This document shows positions 47,409 through 60,059 of a DNA stretch of 64,000 bases, in pieces; within the stretch, counting starts at the first letter, position 1, and every line of letters begins with the position of its first letter. The notes beneath the pieces are model-generated. The model was given only the letters and a program-made list of their open reading frames with translations, was not told the origin of the DNA and did no database searches. The position numbers and the translations under genes were made by a program. Source of the DNA: Corylus avellana (lineage: Eukaryota > Streptophyta > Magnoliopsida > Fagales > Betulaceae); assembly GCF_901000735.1 (NCBI RefSeq), contig NC_081542.1, forward strand, positions 38,498,571-38,562,570, written 5' to 3'.

Positions 47409-50400
47409 TCAAGATCTTCTCTCCACCTTCCTTCCACTAGATTTCTTTTCTTCGGCTTCTCGCCGTCTTTGCTGCCTGCCACATGATAAACCACATATGA
47501 TTTAGTTCAAATACCTTTCTTCATTACAACTAAATCGGAATGAAAGTGCTAATGGAGCCAAATAATCCAGAAAGTTTACTATCAACTCTAGTTCATATGG
47601 CAACCAAGATTGTTACCAACTTATATGCATATGAAATAAACACATTCTATTCCACTATTCTACTCCAAGAAAACAATTGGCATCTACCTGTCTAAAGCAA
47701 CAAGACAATCAAACGATTTGAAATCATACCAACATTCCAAACTTCCTTGGTAAAGGCTGACAAAAATAACAAACGTCTCTCTCAAAACTGGATACAGTAG
47801 TAGACCAGATTCACAAGGTTCACAAGGTACCTTTTAATCCAAATCATTGTGTGCTAGTATTTTCTGAAATCTGTGTATGATGAGTTCAAATTACAAATAC
47901 ACCAAAATAATATATCATATCCAAACTTTTACCAGACCCAACAATGGAAGCCTCAGTCCACCTCAAATGGGTAAAATATGGCACAGGAGAACCCTAAGTA
48001 CATCCTTACATAAGACAAATTCATTGTTCAACAATACAAAAACTACCAACTTAACCATTTTATTTGATGTAGTAGCAGTTTAATTAAATGTACTAGTAGT
48101 TACCGCAACATGTATGGACAAAATTTCTAATTTCTCGCATAGAAGCACAATATATAATCCAAACCCAAGTATATGATCCTAAGCCCACCTCAGATGCGTA
48201 CATTATGGTGCAGTTGAGAAACCATACACCACTCGTTCAGTGTTCATAATAGACATCGGAGTTTTTTTGTTTTTTTTATAAGTAGTCGTAATATCATTAA
48301 ACAGTGCAAAGGCACAACCCAGATATACCGGAAGTATAGGAATCAAATAATTCTTTAAGAATCATAATAGGGAACTGAGTCACCAATTGCTTTAACATAA
48401 GAAAAAGGTTGAAGAAAAAAAAAATGGTGAAATAATAAATTCAGAAAACTTGATCCAAACTCAAGTAGAAAAAGCCAACACAATGTGAGCTGCTCCAAAA
48501 CAACACACAAACTGGAATCATAAGTATATAAATGCTGGGAGAAAGAGATTATCAAGAATATATTGTCCAAAACTGTTAACAAAACTTACGCAAAAGCCAT
48601 GTATCCTGTGCCCGCCTTAGCAGCAGATAAGAGTGCTGCATGAGCTCCTGCTACAGAAATAGAATCCTGGCCCCCAGAGGGCGGCAAAGAATTTCTTCGA
48701 TCCCCATCCACCTAAAAAAAAAAATTGTGAAAACATATGGTGGGTCTATTCATATGATAGGGGAGTTACAAATGCCATATCCATAGATGAGAACCTTATC
48801 CCACTTAGATTTCTTGTTCTGTCTACCATCCCTAGTAGTGGTATCAGCTGCAGGTGGCACAGGTAGCAAACCAGTAGCAGCCACAGTTGAAACACCTGCA
48901 AAATGACTTAGTATAAGAACATGCCATTCATTATCCAAATTAAAAATAAATAAATAAATCAAGAAAAAAAAAAAAAGAATATTCTCTGAAAGCCAGCTTA
49001 ACCCACTGAATTAACAAATGAGATCTTTTTCAGACCTGGAATAGGCATATTAACTTTTGGTGCAATAGCAACTGTTCCAGATTGTGTTCCTCCAGAAGTA
49101 AATTCAGCCTTATTCTTCTTCTTTTCTAATTCCTCACGCCTCATATCAGCCTCTGCTTTACAAAAAATACCAGGAAAAAAAAAGTGGCAGGCAATTATGC
49201 TGAGAAGATCTATGATAGCAATAATGTGCGGCAGTCTCAAATAACTTAGAAGACAAACAACCAGCAAACAAAGAAATTAATGCAATGACGAAGATGCATG
49301 ATTCACAAATTAGAATAACAAACAATAAAAGACCTTTAACTTGCAAAGCCAAGACTAACATTTAACCAACAATTATGGGAAGAAACATACAACATATTCG
49401 AGGCTGCTAAAGAAGTGCACTCTTTCACATTTTGACATATCAATTAGAGTACAAAGTTGAAAATTCAACAACCTTTGCACTGGGTGAAACCAGAGAGTCA
49501 GAGACAGAGGACACAAAAAGACTAACATTATTATTAGAAAAACCTTATGCCAGATAGAAAAATGTGAACATTTGTGATTGTTTAAAACAAACCAAAAAAT
49601 AGGGTCTAGGTTCATGCCTTAATGTTCATAATAGCAGAAGCTAAATAGTCAACAACCACACTAAATCTACCATCCACAGTACCAAACACATCCAATAACG
49701 ACAGATTCCCCTAAGGTTATAGTGGCATATTCTGGGTAATTGACTAAGAAGTCTAAAATTAATAACACAAAGCAATTAAAGAAACAAAAATAGTCACACA
49801 CATGCATAAAATATATACATTATTCAAAAAGGCCCTCAATGGGATGCACACGCGCACAAAGAGATTCCAAAAAAAGGAACTGATACTAAAAGGAACTGAT
49901 ACTGACCTATTTGGTCATAGTAGTCACTATTGTCATATCCATGAGGGTCAAATACATCTTTACTGAAGCAAGACCCTATTTGATCGATATCTTGATACCT
50001 CACTGCATGCAGCAAGAAGTCAGGGTTCCTGTAATCCTTCCTATTCCGTACTTCTGCATTGAAGCTTTTTCCATATTTCTTGTAATCAAGAAACTTATTT
50101 ATTTTCCTCTGCAATAACATAATAGAAAGGATAAAGACATGAAAAGAAAATAAAATGTGCTATATTTGAAAGCACAAGCATAGATGTAAATTAATTATCT
50201 TCAAATCCAAAATTATTAGTAATTCATAGAGCAGAATTTTATTGAAGTATTAAGCACAAATCAATAACATAGATTCTCTCAACTTTAGTTTCTGCCAATT
50301 CTCCATGCAATCTCTCGATTTTAATTTCTGCCAAGCCCCCAGGCAAGCATATATGAAAGGCACAACGAAATTATCTTCTAATCCAAATTTACCAAACACA

Positions 50401-53400
50401 TCCCAACAAGCCATTCTGCCAAATTTATCCAAATTAACAACATTGGAAAAATGAGTAAGACACAACAAAATTCTACAGCAGGAGGGCATATCCCTACAAT
50501 CTATACCCTAAAATTGCACACATTCTATATTTGGATAAGTGAGCAGCCTAGGTTATATTAACTGGTACTGGCACAAACATGCCCTAATTTCAGAGAGGCT
50601 ACAACAGCTTTGTAATCAGCTAATGTTGTTTTCACCACAAATATATGTTGCTTTTACCTAACCCTTGTAAAACCCTCAAAAACCTACGGCTCTGTTTGTT
50701 AATGGTTTTGGGGGGTGTTTTTTGTTTTATGTTTGAAAAAGTGTTATAATATGACATAAAGGTGAAAATAGTTTTGAGTGCTTTGTGTTTTGAATTGCTT
50801 GTTAATGTTTTTGTATTTGAGAATAGAAAACAAAAGTGATAAGAAGAAAAGTTTAACAAATGGAGCCTAACAATTGACATAATCCTTAAACTTTATAATT
50901 CCATCTGGCAGACAAATTGTCTTAAAATTCAACATAGATGAACACATGTCACGCATGTGATAGTTTTCTATTGATATTTATGGTAGCACTTTAAAAAGAC
51001 ATGATAATGTAAAAAGTGAAGTATAAGGGGTTATTCGCATTCTAATTATATGCCACCCACCAAGCCCCCAGACAAAAAAAGATGCATGAATAAATAACGT
51101 ATGCTGGTAGAAATAAGAATAGAAATAAAAATATCGTCTCTATAAAACCATAAAGCCCAAAATTCATATAGTGGACAAAACCTTATTATTATTTTAAAAA
51201 ATGAATTATCTCAAGCTTATGATTTGACTAGGAAGAGATTAGGGTGGTAACAATTTCAAGGTCAATAGTCCTGTACTTCTCAGAACTGTCCACTTAATCC
51301 TTTCTTTGTCAAATTATAACAATTTTTCAATTCGCAAGCGACAAGAAACCTCACATTCAAACACTAGTGATCTTTTCACACCAAAAAAAAACAAAAAAAA
51401 AAAAACAGAGAAAGCAAGGAACTTACTTGTAGCTCCTCCGAGCACTTTTCTTTTGGTGGCGGTGGAAGAGACACTTCTAATGGATCAATTTCTTCTTCCT
51501 GTTCCATAACAGCTTCCTCAACATGTGCTCCCTCTGATTCATGCACAGCATAGTTCATTGTATCATATCGTGATGGATCAGATGATAGAGGAGTTACTGG
51601 ATTGCTAGATGTTAAAGCCTGAACAGTTCCAGTAGGTGTTTTCTCTTGGAAATGACCTATAACAGACAATTCTTACAAAATTAAAGATAGAAAGGAAGCC
51701 TCATACAATCAGACTACAAAATCGTAAACAACAAAAACATTTCAATTTCTATCTCCTCTTCATTTGACCCTTTTTTTTTTTTTTCCTTTTTCACTTTTTT
51801 TTTTTTTATCAATAAGATGTATTAAAGTTATGATTAAGTGATTAAATCTATCTCCTCTTCATTTGACACATTTTTTTTTTCCTTTTTCACTTTTTTTTTT
51901 TATCAATAAGATGTATTAAAGTAATAATTAAGTGATTAAATTTATCTCTTTCTATAAGCTTAAGCTTTTGGAACAACTGATAATTTAACATGGTATCAGA
52001 GTCAAAAGTCTTGGAATCGAACCTTGACTCCATCAAATCACCCCCCATTTAAATTAAATATTCCATGTGTTGGACCTCACCTATTAAAAGGGAGTTTGAG
52101 CCCACACGTGAGGGGAAGTGTTAAAGTAATGATCAAGTGATTAAAATTATCTCTTTCTATAAGTTTAAGTTTTTGGGACAATTGATAATTTAACATGATG
52201 CATACCTGATGGACCTCCCCATCCCCATGCCCACCACCAATTTACAACCTGAGCCAATGCCCAAGGGCTCAGATATCCTTGTTCTATTTTATAGTTAAGT
52301 TCTAATCTAAATAAAAATTCTCTTTCATTAAGTAAAGAAAGTCAAACATCTCTTCTGATATTTTTTTCACAGCAACATAGTTTTTATGCTTTCAAACTTT
52401 AAATATATCTTTGAAGCATGATATGACATACAATATCAAAATTATATGAATCAATGATACTCGGCAAGAAACATATCTTAAAGTATGACATCAATTGGGT
52501 GACAGAACTCATACACAATGTTCATTTTTACTTCGTCAAAAAAATTCTATGACTTTCTGCATTTCCAACAACTAAACTCTGGCAATCAAAGGTAAACAAA
52601 CTGACAAAGGATCTGGCTGAATAGGTGACTTTGGGAACATATTTGGAAATTCTATGTGCGACCATTTCAATACATGAATATAACACCATAGCCATCATTA
52701 AAGACTTATCACTTTGGAAAATTAAACTATAATAAGCATATTTTGGTGATCTACAAAGTGTCAGCTTGCCAACCACGAGTTCATTTTCCATTCACTGGGT
52801 ACTGGGAAGGATGAAAGCATCATGAATATAAATAATGGTACTTACCCAATATTTTGTACAGCCCTTACCTGCAGTTTTCATTGTGTTCTTTGCAATGTCT
52901 AGGGAAGTTAAGAGTGAGTTAAGCCAATGCGTACAAATAGTCAGACCAGATTCATCCTTTCATGTTGAGGTCAGTGCATGTTTGTCTATGATTAAGAGTA
53001 TAGGTAGTGTTGAAGTTGGCTCATTCATGCTGTGTGTGTGTATATATATAATGTCGGTTGAAAAAGATGAATAGCAACTGACAAAGCGGAATAAATGAAT
53101 GTTCACGAGCAGTTCAGACGTACCATTCGCAGTTTGAAGTTCCAATCCAAACATGACACGACCACTTCCTTCTATTTCTCCCTCCTGAAAAGAAAAACCG
53201 CCAAAGCAGAATATAAATTAAGACCATTCAATATAAGATAAAACACATGATAGTAGGTTCACCTTGAACCCTCCCACACTCCATTCCACCACCACCCCAC
53301 CCTCCCAAAAAAAAAAAAAAAAATGACTCGCACCTCTCCTCTTGAAAAGGGAGAGGCAGCACTTCACTCTAAAAAGCTTTGGTTGGAAACCATGCAATTT

Positions 53401-54269
53401 AATTGTAATCAACCAGAACATTCACAAAACAAATTATCGAATAAAAGTTTCACAGAAACTACAAACTTCAGACAACCCATCTTCACAAGCAAATTAAATC
53501 AAATATCCAGAAACTTTGTACACAATCTACCATCTTCAGGGACCATTTGCAAAATTCAAAATTAGATAAAGACACCATTTGGCAACACGGAAATATTGTT
53601 GAAATATTCATTATTCCAAATCCAACGCACCACATAATCCTCACCCCACAACTGATTCCTAATATCAAACTTTTCACTATGTACAATTAATCACAGACAC
53701 ATAAACGTGCACTTGCACACAAAGCTCTCTTAACTGAACCTAAAACAACATGAAAACATAAAATCCAAGAATTCCATTCTCTTTTCTTTCCTCCAAATTT
53801 CTCAGCAATCAAACAGAACTTATATGAAACCAAAAGAAGGTACCTCAGGCTCAGGAGACATGGCAACTTCATCGTGGCCATAATCCACAATCGTAAGCTT
53901 CCGTCTCCCACTCATCCTCGCACTCTCTGACGCCGCTATCGCCTCTTGCTGCGGCGACACCACCATAACCCGAGGATGCAGCGCCGTATTCTCACTGGCA
54001 ATCGGAGGCATGTCATCGTAAGCAGAATCACCACTAATTCTATCTCCGCTTTTGGCAAATGAATCATCCTGCTCTGCCATTCTCGAATCCATGTAATCGT
54101 CGTCTTGGTGCTCTCTCTCTGCTTCTTGACGCTCCATTTTTTCATCTTCTTCTTCTAGTTGTTGTTGCTCTTCGACATCTTCCATGTATTCGCCTTCTTC
54201 TTCTTCTTCGTCATCGTCGTACATGGATAACATAGCAATACCTTCGAATTGCTTCTTCTTCGACGCCAT
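47409..54269 (-). CDS. SAP30-binding protein / HCNGP-like nuclear protein, 8 exons
   Basis: Exons on the minus strand: 54269-53844, 53184-53124, 51656-51427, 50108-49907, 49155-49036, 48895-48795, 48711-48590 and 47475-47409. All junctions are GT-AG and the frame is open for 442 residues. The N-terminus is strongly acidic (YDDDEEEEEGEYMEDVEE, residues about 17-34) and contains KLTIVDYGHDE. The HCNGP domain spans about 230-330: LQRKINKFLDYKKYGKSF, YRNPDFLLHAV, DIDQIGSCFSKDVFDPHGYD. The tail has KKSKWDKVDGDRR and ends with a basic QQRRREAEEKK...RKVERRS. The family acts in the nucleus in transcriptional repression and RNA processing; SAP30BP binds Sin3-associated SAP30 in animals. The plant role is inferred. 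Exon 5 has a tandem AAGCAG acceptor, which could drop one Ala. Introns contain a TRIM and a MITE. Confidence 0.93.
50688..50867. mobile_element. MITE (180 bp) in intron 3 of the HCNGP-like gene
   Basis: Ends GGCTCTGTTTGTTAA and, inverted, GGCTCCATTTGTTAA. The flanks TAC and TAA could be a decayed 3-bp Harbinger-type duplication. Confidence 0.7.
51748..51945. repeat. Tandem duplication of 99 bp in intron 2 of the HCNGP-like gene
   Basis: TCTATCTCCTCTTCATTTGA recurs at 51748 and 51847. Each unit ends with the first bases of the TRIM LTR (TGTATTAAAGT), so the duplication involves the left end of that element. Confidence 0.8.
51912..52195 (+). mobile_element. TRIM retroelement (284 bp) in intron 2 of the HCNGP-like gene
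   Basis: LTR 1 is 51912-51990 and LTR 2 is 52119-52195. Both read TG(T)...TTAAAGTAAT and end GATAATTTAACA. The primer-binding site TGGTATCAGAG directly follows LTR 1 and fits initiator tRNA-Met. The purine tract GTGAGGGGAAG precedes LTR 2. No target duplication is evident, in keeping with rearrangement of the left end. It is a different family from the TRIM in the receptor pseudogenes. Confidence 0.88.
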
Positions 54270-56342
54270 GGACGCTAGGGTTTTGGGGGTTGGTGAATTA
54301 GGGGTTCGAAGACGGATTTGCGCTAAATTTTCACAGTTTCACTCAAAACGACGTTCTCTAAGGCTTGGAATTGGAGGTCTGGAAGCAAACGTACTACGAA
54401 TCGAACTTTGGGAGGGACTAAGGGTTTGGAGTCGCGAAGAATTGAAAAGTGAAAATTTCACAAAACAGCTGCGTGGAAAAATTTGTACTTGAAAAACACT
54501 TCGCATGAATTCGAGCATAAGATGAAGTGGGAGGGCGCAACAAGTGAATTACGAACGACCTAAATTCACAGAGTTCGATGTGTCGAAGAGTATGCATCAG
54601 CTGTGCTTCGAGCAATTCGGTTTATCTGCGACGGCAGGCCTGTCAAGCACCAGGTGATTTGCAGTGAAAGCGGCCGCCGGCCGAGCTATTGTCTCCGACC
54701 ACTCTGTTGTGATCTTTGAAGCGGTTTCGGCCAGTGCATATGAGTCCCCAGCGTTGTCTCCTTTGGGCTTCCAGTATTGCGTCTGCGGGCTTGCAGAAGA
54801 AGTTCGTGCCAATTACGGGAAATTGTATGAGAGCCGTCTGCTCTATGCCGACGAGTTGAAGCAACGCCGCGTCGATCAGTTCAAGGAAGGGTCTCCGGTG
54901 GTGGAAAAACTCGCAGCTGCTCAATGGGAGGGAGGGGTGCAACTCGGCACACGGAGAGGAAATTCAAGTAATGATGGGCTGGGCCGAGTTTTGGGGTACC
55001 CATGTGCCCATATGTTTTAGTTTAGATATGGGCCTGACCCACAGATAGTGATCCGATAGCTTCGTAATTGGGGTGTCAACACATGCATGGGCTGGGCCCA
55101 ACTCATCACTACTTTGCTGATTGGGGTACCCGTGTTACATCAAAGAATTCTTAAGATATTTTACCATATAAATTTTCTCAAATATCAATCATTATTTTTG
55201 AATTAAATAATTAAATTTTATTATATCAACAATTATCAGTTTTGAAATGGGAAAAATATGTATATATTGAGATGAGTTTGTAGATGTGATAAATAAATTT
55301 TTTTTTTAAAAAAAAATGCAAAAATCATCCCTTGATTACAATGATTAAGCTTCATGTGGATACTGCTTTGTGCTCCTTCCCCCAACTCTCTCTCTCACTA
55401 TCTAAAAACCCTACACTCCGGCTGCCACCTTTCTCTCTACTCCCCGCTGCCTCCTCCTTTCTCTCTTTGTCGCCTGTTTTGAGGCTCCAATTGGCTCTTT
55501 GAAAGCCTTATCCATTGTTCTTGATGATTTATCCTGTCTTAACAACTCCATTGTCTCCTCCTTCACTGCAGATCAGCCCATCTCTACCACCTCTAGCCGT
55601 TCTCAACATTAAATCTACATTCTTTTTAATGTTTTTGGATTTTGTTTTTTCAAAACTAGATATCTTCACTTCAAGGAACCCCACCCTAGACGCGTCATTC
55701 CACCTTACTCCTAGGCTTCTTCACTTATAGCTACAACCATAAACTTCTCCATCTGACCACCGCGCGCCTATGAGTGTGAGTAAATCTCACTCACTTGCGT
55801 GTGTCCCACGCGTGGGTAGCTCTCCACCACGCCTGACACCTCCCCTCCTCCCACCCACCACCTTCCTCCTCTACTGTCGATTTCCAAAGGATGCTCTTTG
55901 GCTCTCGGCATCCACTGTCAGCACCTGGTCTTCACACTTCGACGGCTTTCCATCGTGTCCATGTTGCCTTCCTCTGCCATTGTTTGTAATTTTTGTTTTT
56001 GTTGCTTTCTTGTTATCTTTCCATCCCTTTGTTTCTATGTTCAGGGAGGGTTGAAAAGTATTTTAAGGGTCATGCTTCTATTTACGTCCCACTATCTAGG
56101 GGTTTGGATAGGGTTAAAGAATCTATGGACGGTCATGCCCCTACCATACCTTGTTTAACCATCTTTATTGGTTGTCAAAATTCTTGGACTTCGTGCCAAG
56201 AATGTATTAGACCACGTTATTCATTTGATGTATTCCCTTATTTTTTAGGTTATCTCTGTTTGAACTTTGAATCAAAGTGTGCCATAGTGATTTGGCATAC
56301 TTTGAATCCATTTTGATCACCGAACATTTAGCCAATAATTAA
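54270..56342. other. Upstream region of the HCNGP-like gene and unassigned sequence
   Basis: Bases 54270-54500 hold the promoter and leader of the HCNGP-like gene (minus). Bases 54560-55018 are more GC-rich and keep an open frame on the plus strand (54664-55020, containing NYGKLYESRLLYADELKQRR), which I cannot assign; it may be a gene fragment. Bases 55370-55480 are pyrimidine-rich like a plant leader. The rest shows nothing I can support. Confidence 0.45.
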
Positions 56343-56670
56343 AACTTACAAGGACGATACGAGCACATCAAAGCTGTTGAAAATAAAATGGGCCGTACAT
56401 ATGCTAAGCTTCATTTGAACTTGTATAGGGACCATTACAAGAAATATTTTGAAAGCATTGATGCACGCGATGCTGAGGAGATTGCTAAGGCTAAGGCTAA
56501 GGCTTTTGGGAGAGAAACAGTGCCGGAAGGGTATGGTCCTGAACAATGGAAACTAATATGTGACTCATTTGATGAGAAATCATGGAAGGTAAATATATAT
56601 TATTATACTGATTAGAAAATTCAGATTGATATAATTTGCACAGCTGTGAGACATTTTATGAATAATTGTG

Positions 56671-56701
<31 letters not shown>

Positions 56702-56808
56702 TTCAAATTTCATAGAAAAAATCTGAACGAAATACAAAAAATAGAAGCTGCTTGAAAACAAATCATACATATGAGACTTGTTCATTTGTCAATATCATTT
56801 ACAAAAAG
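56343..56808 (+). mobile_element. Remnant of a plant Ptta/En-Spm transposase domain
   Basis: Two coding blocks, about 56343-56588 and 56716-56808, are separated by a plausible GT-AG intron containing a (GT)n tract. The first has RDHYKKYF, VPEGYGPEQWKLICDSF and a Trp near its end. The second reads KKSERNTKNRSCLKTNHTYE, close to the SEKNK-NR-K-HT motif typical of Transposase_24 (Ptta/En/Spm) proteins. The DDE domain and element ends are not visible, so it is a fragment. Confidence 0.65.
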
Positions 56809-56854
56809 GTAAGTATCTCATAGCATAATATAATGAAAGTAACATATATAACAT

Positions 56855-58257
56855 ATGGTATGGCGGATCGGAGACGGGTGCAATGTTCATATATGGGGAG
56901 ATAAATGGTTGCTACAATCCTCTACTTATGCAGTTCAAACTCCATGTACACGGCTGAATAAGGAAGCAAAAGTAAAAGACCTTATGGATGGGGGAACAGG
57001 TGGGTGGAACACACCTCTTATTCATGAGCTCTTTATGGACAATGAAGCTGATATCACATGTAACTTACCTCTCAGTCAGTATCAGCAAGCAGATAGGCTA
57101 ATATGGAGAGCAACAAAGAATGGGGTCTTTACTGTGAGGAGTGCTTACTATATGGAAAAGGAGATGGTTGATTCCTTGAAAGGGGAAGGGTCCTCGTGTT
57201 CGGGCTATACTCATGTTTGGAAGACGATATGGAGCTTACACGTCCCAAATGCTGTAAAAGTTTTCTTGTAGCGGGCATGTGCAAATATCCTTCCGACAAA
57301 AGACAATCTGTTGAGAAGAGGTGTAGTGAAAGAAGCCCAGTATATTTTCTGTCATAAGGATATAGAATCAGTGCTACATATTCTTTGGGAGTGTCCTTCT
57401 TCGGCTGATGCATGGAGTGTGTGCGATATCAGAGTCCAAAAATCTTAGGTGCAATATTTGTCTTTTTTGCATGTGCTGGACAATTTGATTACACGGTGTA
57501 GCAAAAAGGAATTAAATATGTTTGCTTTAATCTCCAAGAAGCTATGGGCTAGATGCAGTGTTGTTGTGCATGAAGGAGATTTTTCCCATCCTACCAAAAT
57601 TGTCCAAGAGGCTGGGGAAACAATGAAACAATTAATGAAAGTATTAGAGGGGGAAGTGACAACTAAAAGGACTGTGGCATAGTGGCTGTAAAGAAATGGA
57701 AAAATCCCCATTTTGGCCGATATAAGGTGAATTGGGATGTGGCGGTCTCATCGAAAATGTTTGGGGGTGTGGGACCATTGTTCGGGATCATATGGGACTG
57801 GTGATTGCTACACAGATTTGGAGGCTGGACATTTTGCAAGAACTAGTGATTACGGAGGCAATGGCAGCCCTGGTGGCAGTGGAGTTCATTCGGGATTTGG
57901 GACTGCTAGATATTATTCTTGAAGGGGATTCATTACAAGTGGTTCAAGCTATACGGACGAATGGGCAAAATTTGAGTTCGTATGGACAAGTAGTGGAAGA
58001 TATACGGACGATCTTAGGGATGCAACGGAGTTGGATGGTTTCCCATGTCAAGCGGGAATCAAACATAGCAACCCATGGACTAGCGAAAACTGCGCCCTCC
58101 TGTCCAAATGAGCGGATATGGATGGAGAAAATTCCAAGTTGTATTTATGACATAGTTTTATTAGGGCAATTTGCTCTTACTGTTTAAAGCTTTGTGCTCT
58201 AGGTTATTATCTCTTTTTTGAGGAATGAAATTATCAATTTTTTCAACCAAAAAAAAA
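56855..58257 (+). mobile_element. 5'-truncated LINE (L1-type) remnant: RT zinc-binding and RNase H parts
   Basis: Frame 56855-57271 reads MVWRIGDGCNVHIWGDKW and later LIWRATKNGVFTVRSAYY and VWKTIWSLHVPNAVKVFL: the zinc-binding region after a plant non-LTR reverse transcriptase. A stop at 57269 and further frame changes follow (57272-57700). Frame 57732-58187 holds the RNase H-like domain (VATQIW-like strand, ITEAMAALVAVEF, ILEGDSLQVV, VSHVKRESNIATHGLAK). The element ends in an A-run at 58248-58257. The reverse transcriptase core is missing. Confidence 0.85.
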
Positions 58258-59310
58258 CCTATAGGCTCATATTGTTTTTATTGAATAATTTGATTATAAA
58301 TAGGAGGCCTCAATATGTAGAAGCTAAAGAGAAAGAAACTAGTAGAATAGCTTGGGAGTAGGGAGATTCTTATCCCCAAATTTCCACCTTTATGGTATTA
58401 AAAAGCATGATTACTAGTAGAATATTCTAGAATTTCTAGCTCTCTCTACACTCTTTTGATTTACATTTATAGCAGATACGTACATACATGATTCTCCAAT
58501 TTCTGTCACCACATGTCATAAAGGCTGGATTAAAGAGCCATCCTTCATAAATAAAGTAGTAATATAGTTCCTATGTGCAAAGGCAGAAGAGGAAGGATTA
58601 AATGCATGTCCTTGCCTGCCCATGTCAATCTTAGAAACTGGTCGGCGACAACAAAATCTAAGCGAATCTTATCTCTGGTTGAAAGTCGACCACTACGTAT
58701 ACCATTCAACCTAAACGGCAGAAGTGTGAAGTGTGAAGTGCCCACGAATTGCCATGAAACCAAGATTAATGCTAGTGTTTCAATTGTCAATCAACTTGAC
58801 AAACATCAAAGCTTCATGGAAACTACATCAACACATCATCATGTAATTTCAAGTCATTGTCAAATGCAATTGCCATATTGCAAAAGGCAATAAAAACAAA
58901 TTTATTTCCGACGAAAACCCACAAAAATTTTAAGGTACAATAGGCATCCCCGTAAACAAAATTTACTTAGTCCATCAAAAATAAAAGAAATGGGTTGGAC
59001 TTTTATCGTTTTTGTATTTATCTTCTTGACGTTTAAAATTTTTTAATTTAGTATATTAAAATTTATGAGGTTTTCAATGTCACCTCTCGTATTAGGGCTT
59101 TTAAGTTAATTGAGACCGCAAATGGATGAAAGAAACTTTATACCTATTTTTCTTTTTGAATTTGCTACGCCTCTGTTAGAATTTAACAAAAAAATCATAA
59201 TAAAAGGGTGATATTGCATTTTTTTTTTCTTAAAAAAAAAAAAAAATACACTAAATTGAGTGCTTTTAAACTTTATAGAGTAATTGTAAAAACAATCAAA
59301 GATTAGAAAA

Positions 59311-59351
<41 letters not shown>
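58258..59351. other. AT-rich spacer with a (TA)n tract at its end
   Basis: No gene is visible; a short open frame at 58573-58893 has no recognisable domain. Bases 59313-59351 are about 19 TA units. Confidence 0.55.
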
Positions 59352-59353
<2 letters not shown>

Positions 59354-59875
59354 GAAAAGTATTTTTATCGCCTTCAGAAGGACATTTTCACTGACTCCAA
59401 CGCTTTTAATTTCGCGAATTATTCTTCCCCCCAAAACTGCAAATTTTTTTCAATTCGACTAATGTTATTCCAAAATTCTCATATTGCCGTCCCCAAGAGG
59501 TAGTTCAATCGGCTAAGGACCACGCCTAATGAAGCGGAGGTCACTAGTTCGAGTCCCCCCTCCCCTCTCTTGTGCGAACATCTCAAAAAGAAAAAAAAAT
59601 TCTCATATTGCCCCTAATTTTTTTAAAAAAAATTAAAAATCAATGTGGCCATAGCCACCCCTCTGGCCATCTGGCCATTTTTACACCCACAAATTTTTTT
59701 TAATAAAAAGTAAAAAATAAATAAATAAAGGCAATATGAAAATTTTGGGATAACATTGGTCGAATTAAAAAAAAAATTTCAAGTTTTAGGGGAATGCATT
59801 GCAAAAATTAAAACATTAGAAGGCGAATTGAAAATCGCTCCAAACTTTGAGGGGGGCAAAATGTAATTTTTCCTA
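59352..59875. mobile_element. Long-TIR fold-back element with a nested SINE
   Basis: The left arm (59453-59488, AATTCGACTAATGTTATTCC...) pairs with the right arm at 59730-59766 (GGATAACATTGGTCGAATT, inverted). The core is rich in GGCCA/TGGCC. The left arm is split by the SINE at 59489-59597. It encodes nothing. Confidence 0.7.
59489..59597 (+). mobile_element. tRNA-derived SINE with perfect target duplication
   Basis: A-box-like TAGTTCAATCGGCTA and B-box-like AGTTCGAGTCCCC, then a short pyrimidine stretch and an A-rich tail. AATTCTCATATTGCC occurs on both sides (59474-59488 and 59598-59612). Strongly similar to the SINEs in intron 1 of copies A and C (shared CCACGCCTAATGAAGCGGAG). Confidence 0.88.
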
Positions 59876-59886
59876 TGTAAAATGAA

Positions 59887-60059
59887 AAATGATATTTAGT
59901 ACACTCTTATACAACTATCAAACAATTATGATAATATGACAGTGAATATCAGCCATTAATTTTTATTTTTACAATCCCTTATCGATTAAAAAATTAATTT
60001 TTATAATTACATCATTATAATTGTACCACAATAATATGAGAGTTTAGTAAATAGCATTT
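59887..60059. mobile_element. Fold-back MITE
   Basis: AAATGATATTTAGTACACTC at the left and, inverted at the right, AAATGCTATTTACTAAACTC. It belongs to the same broad family as 34845-35000. Confidence 0.65.
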
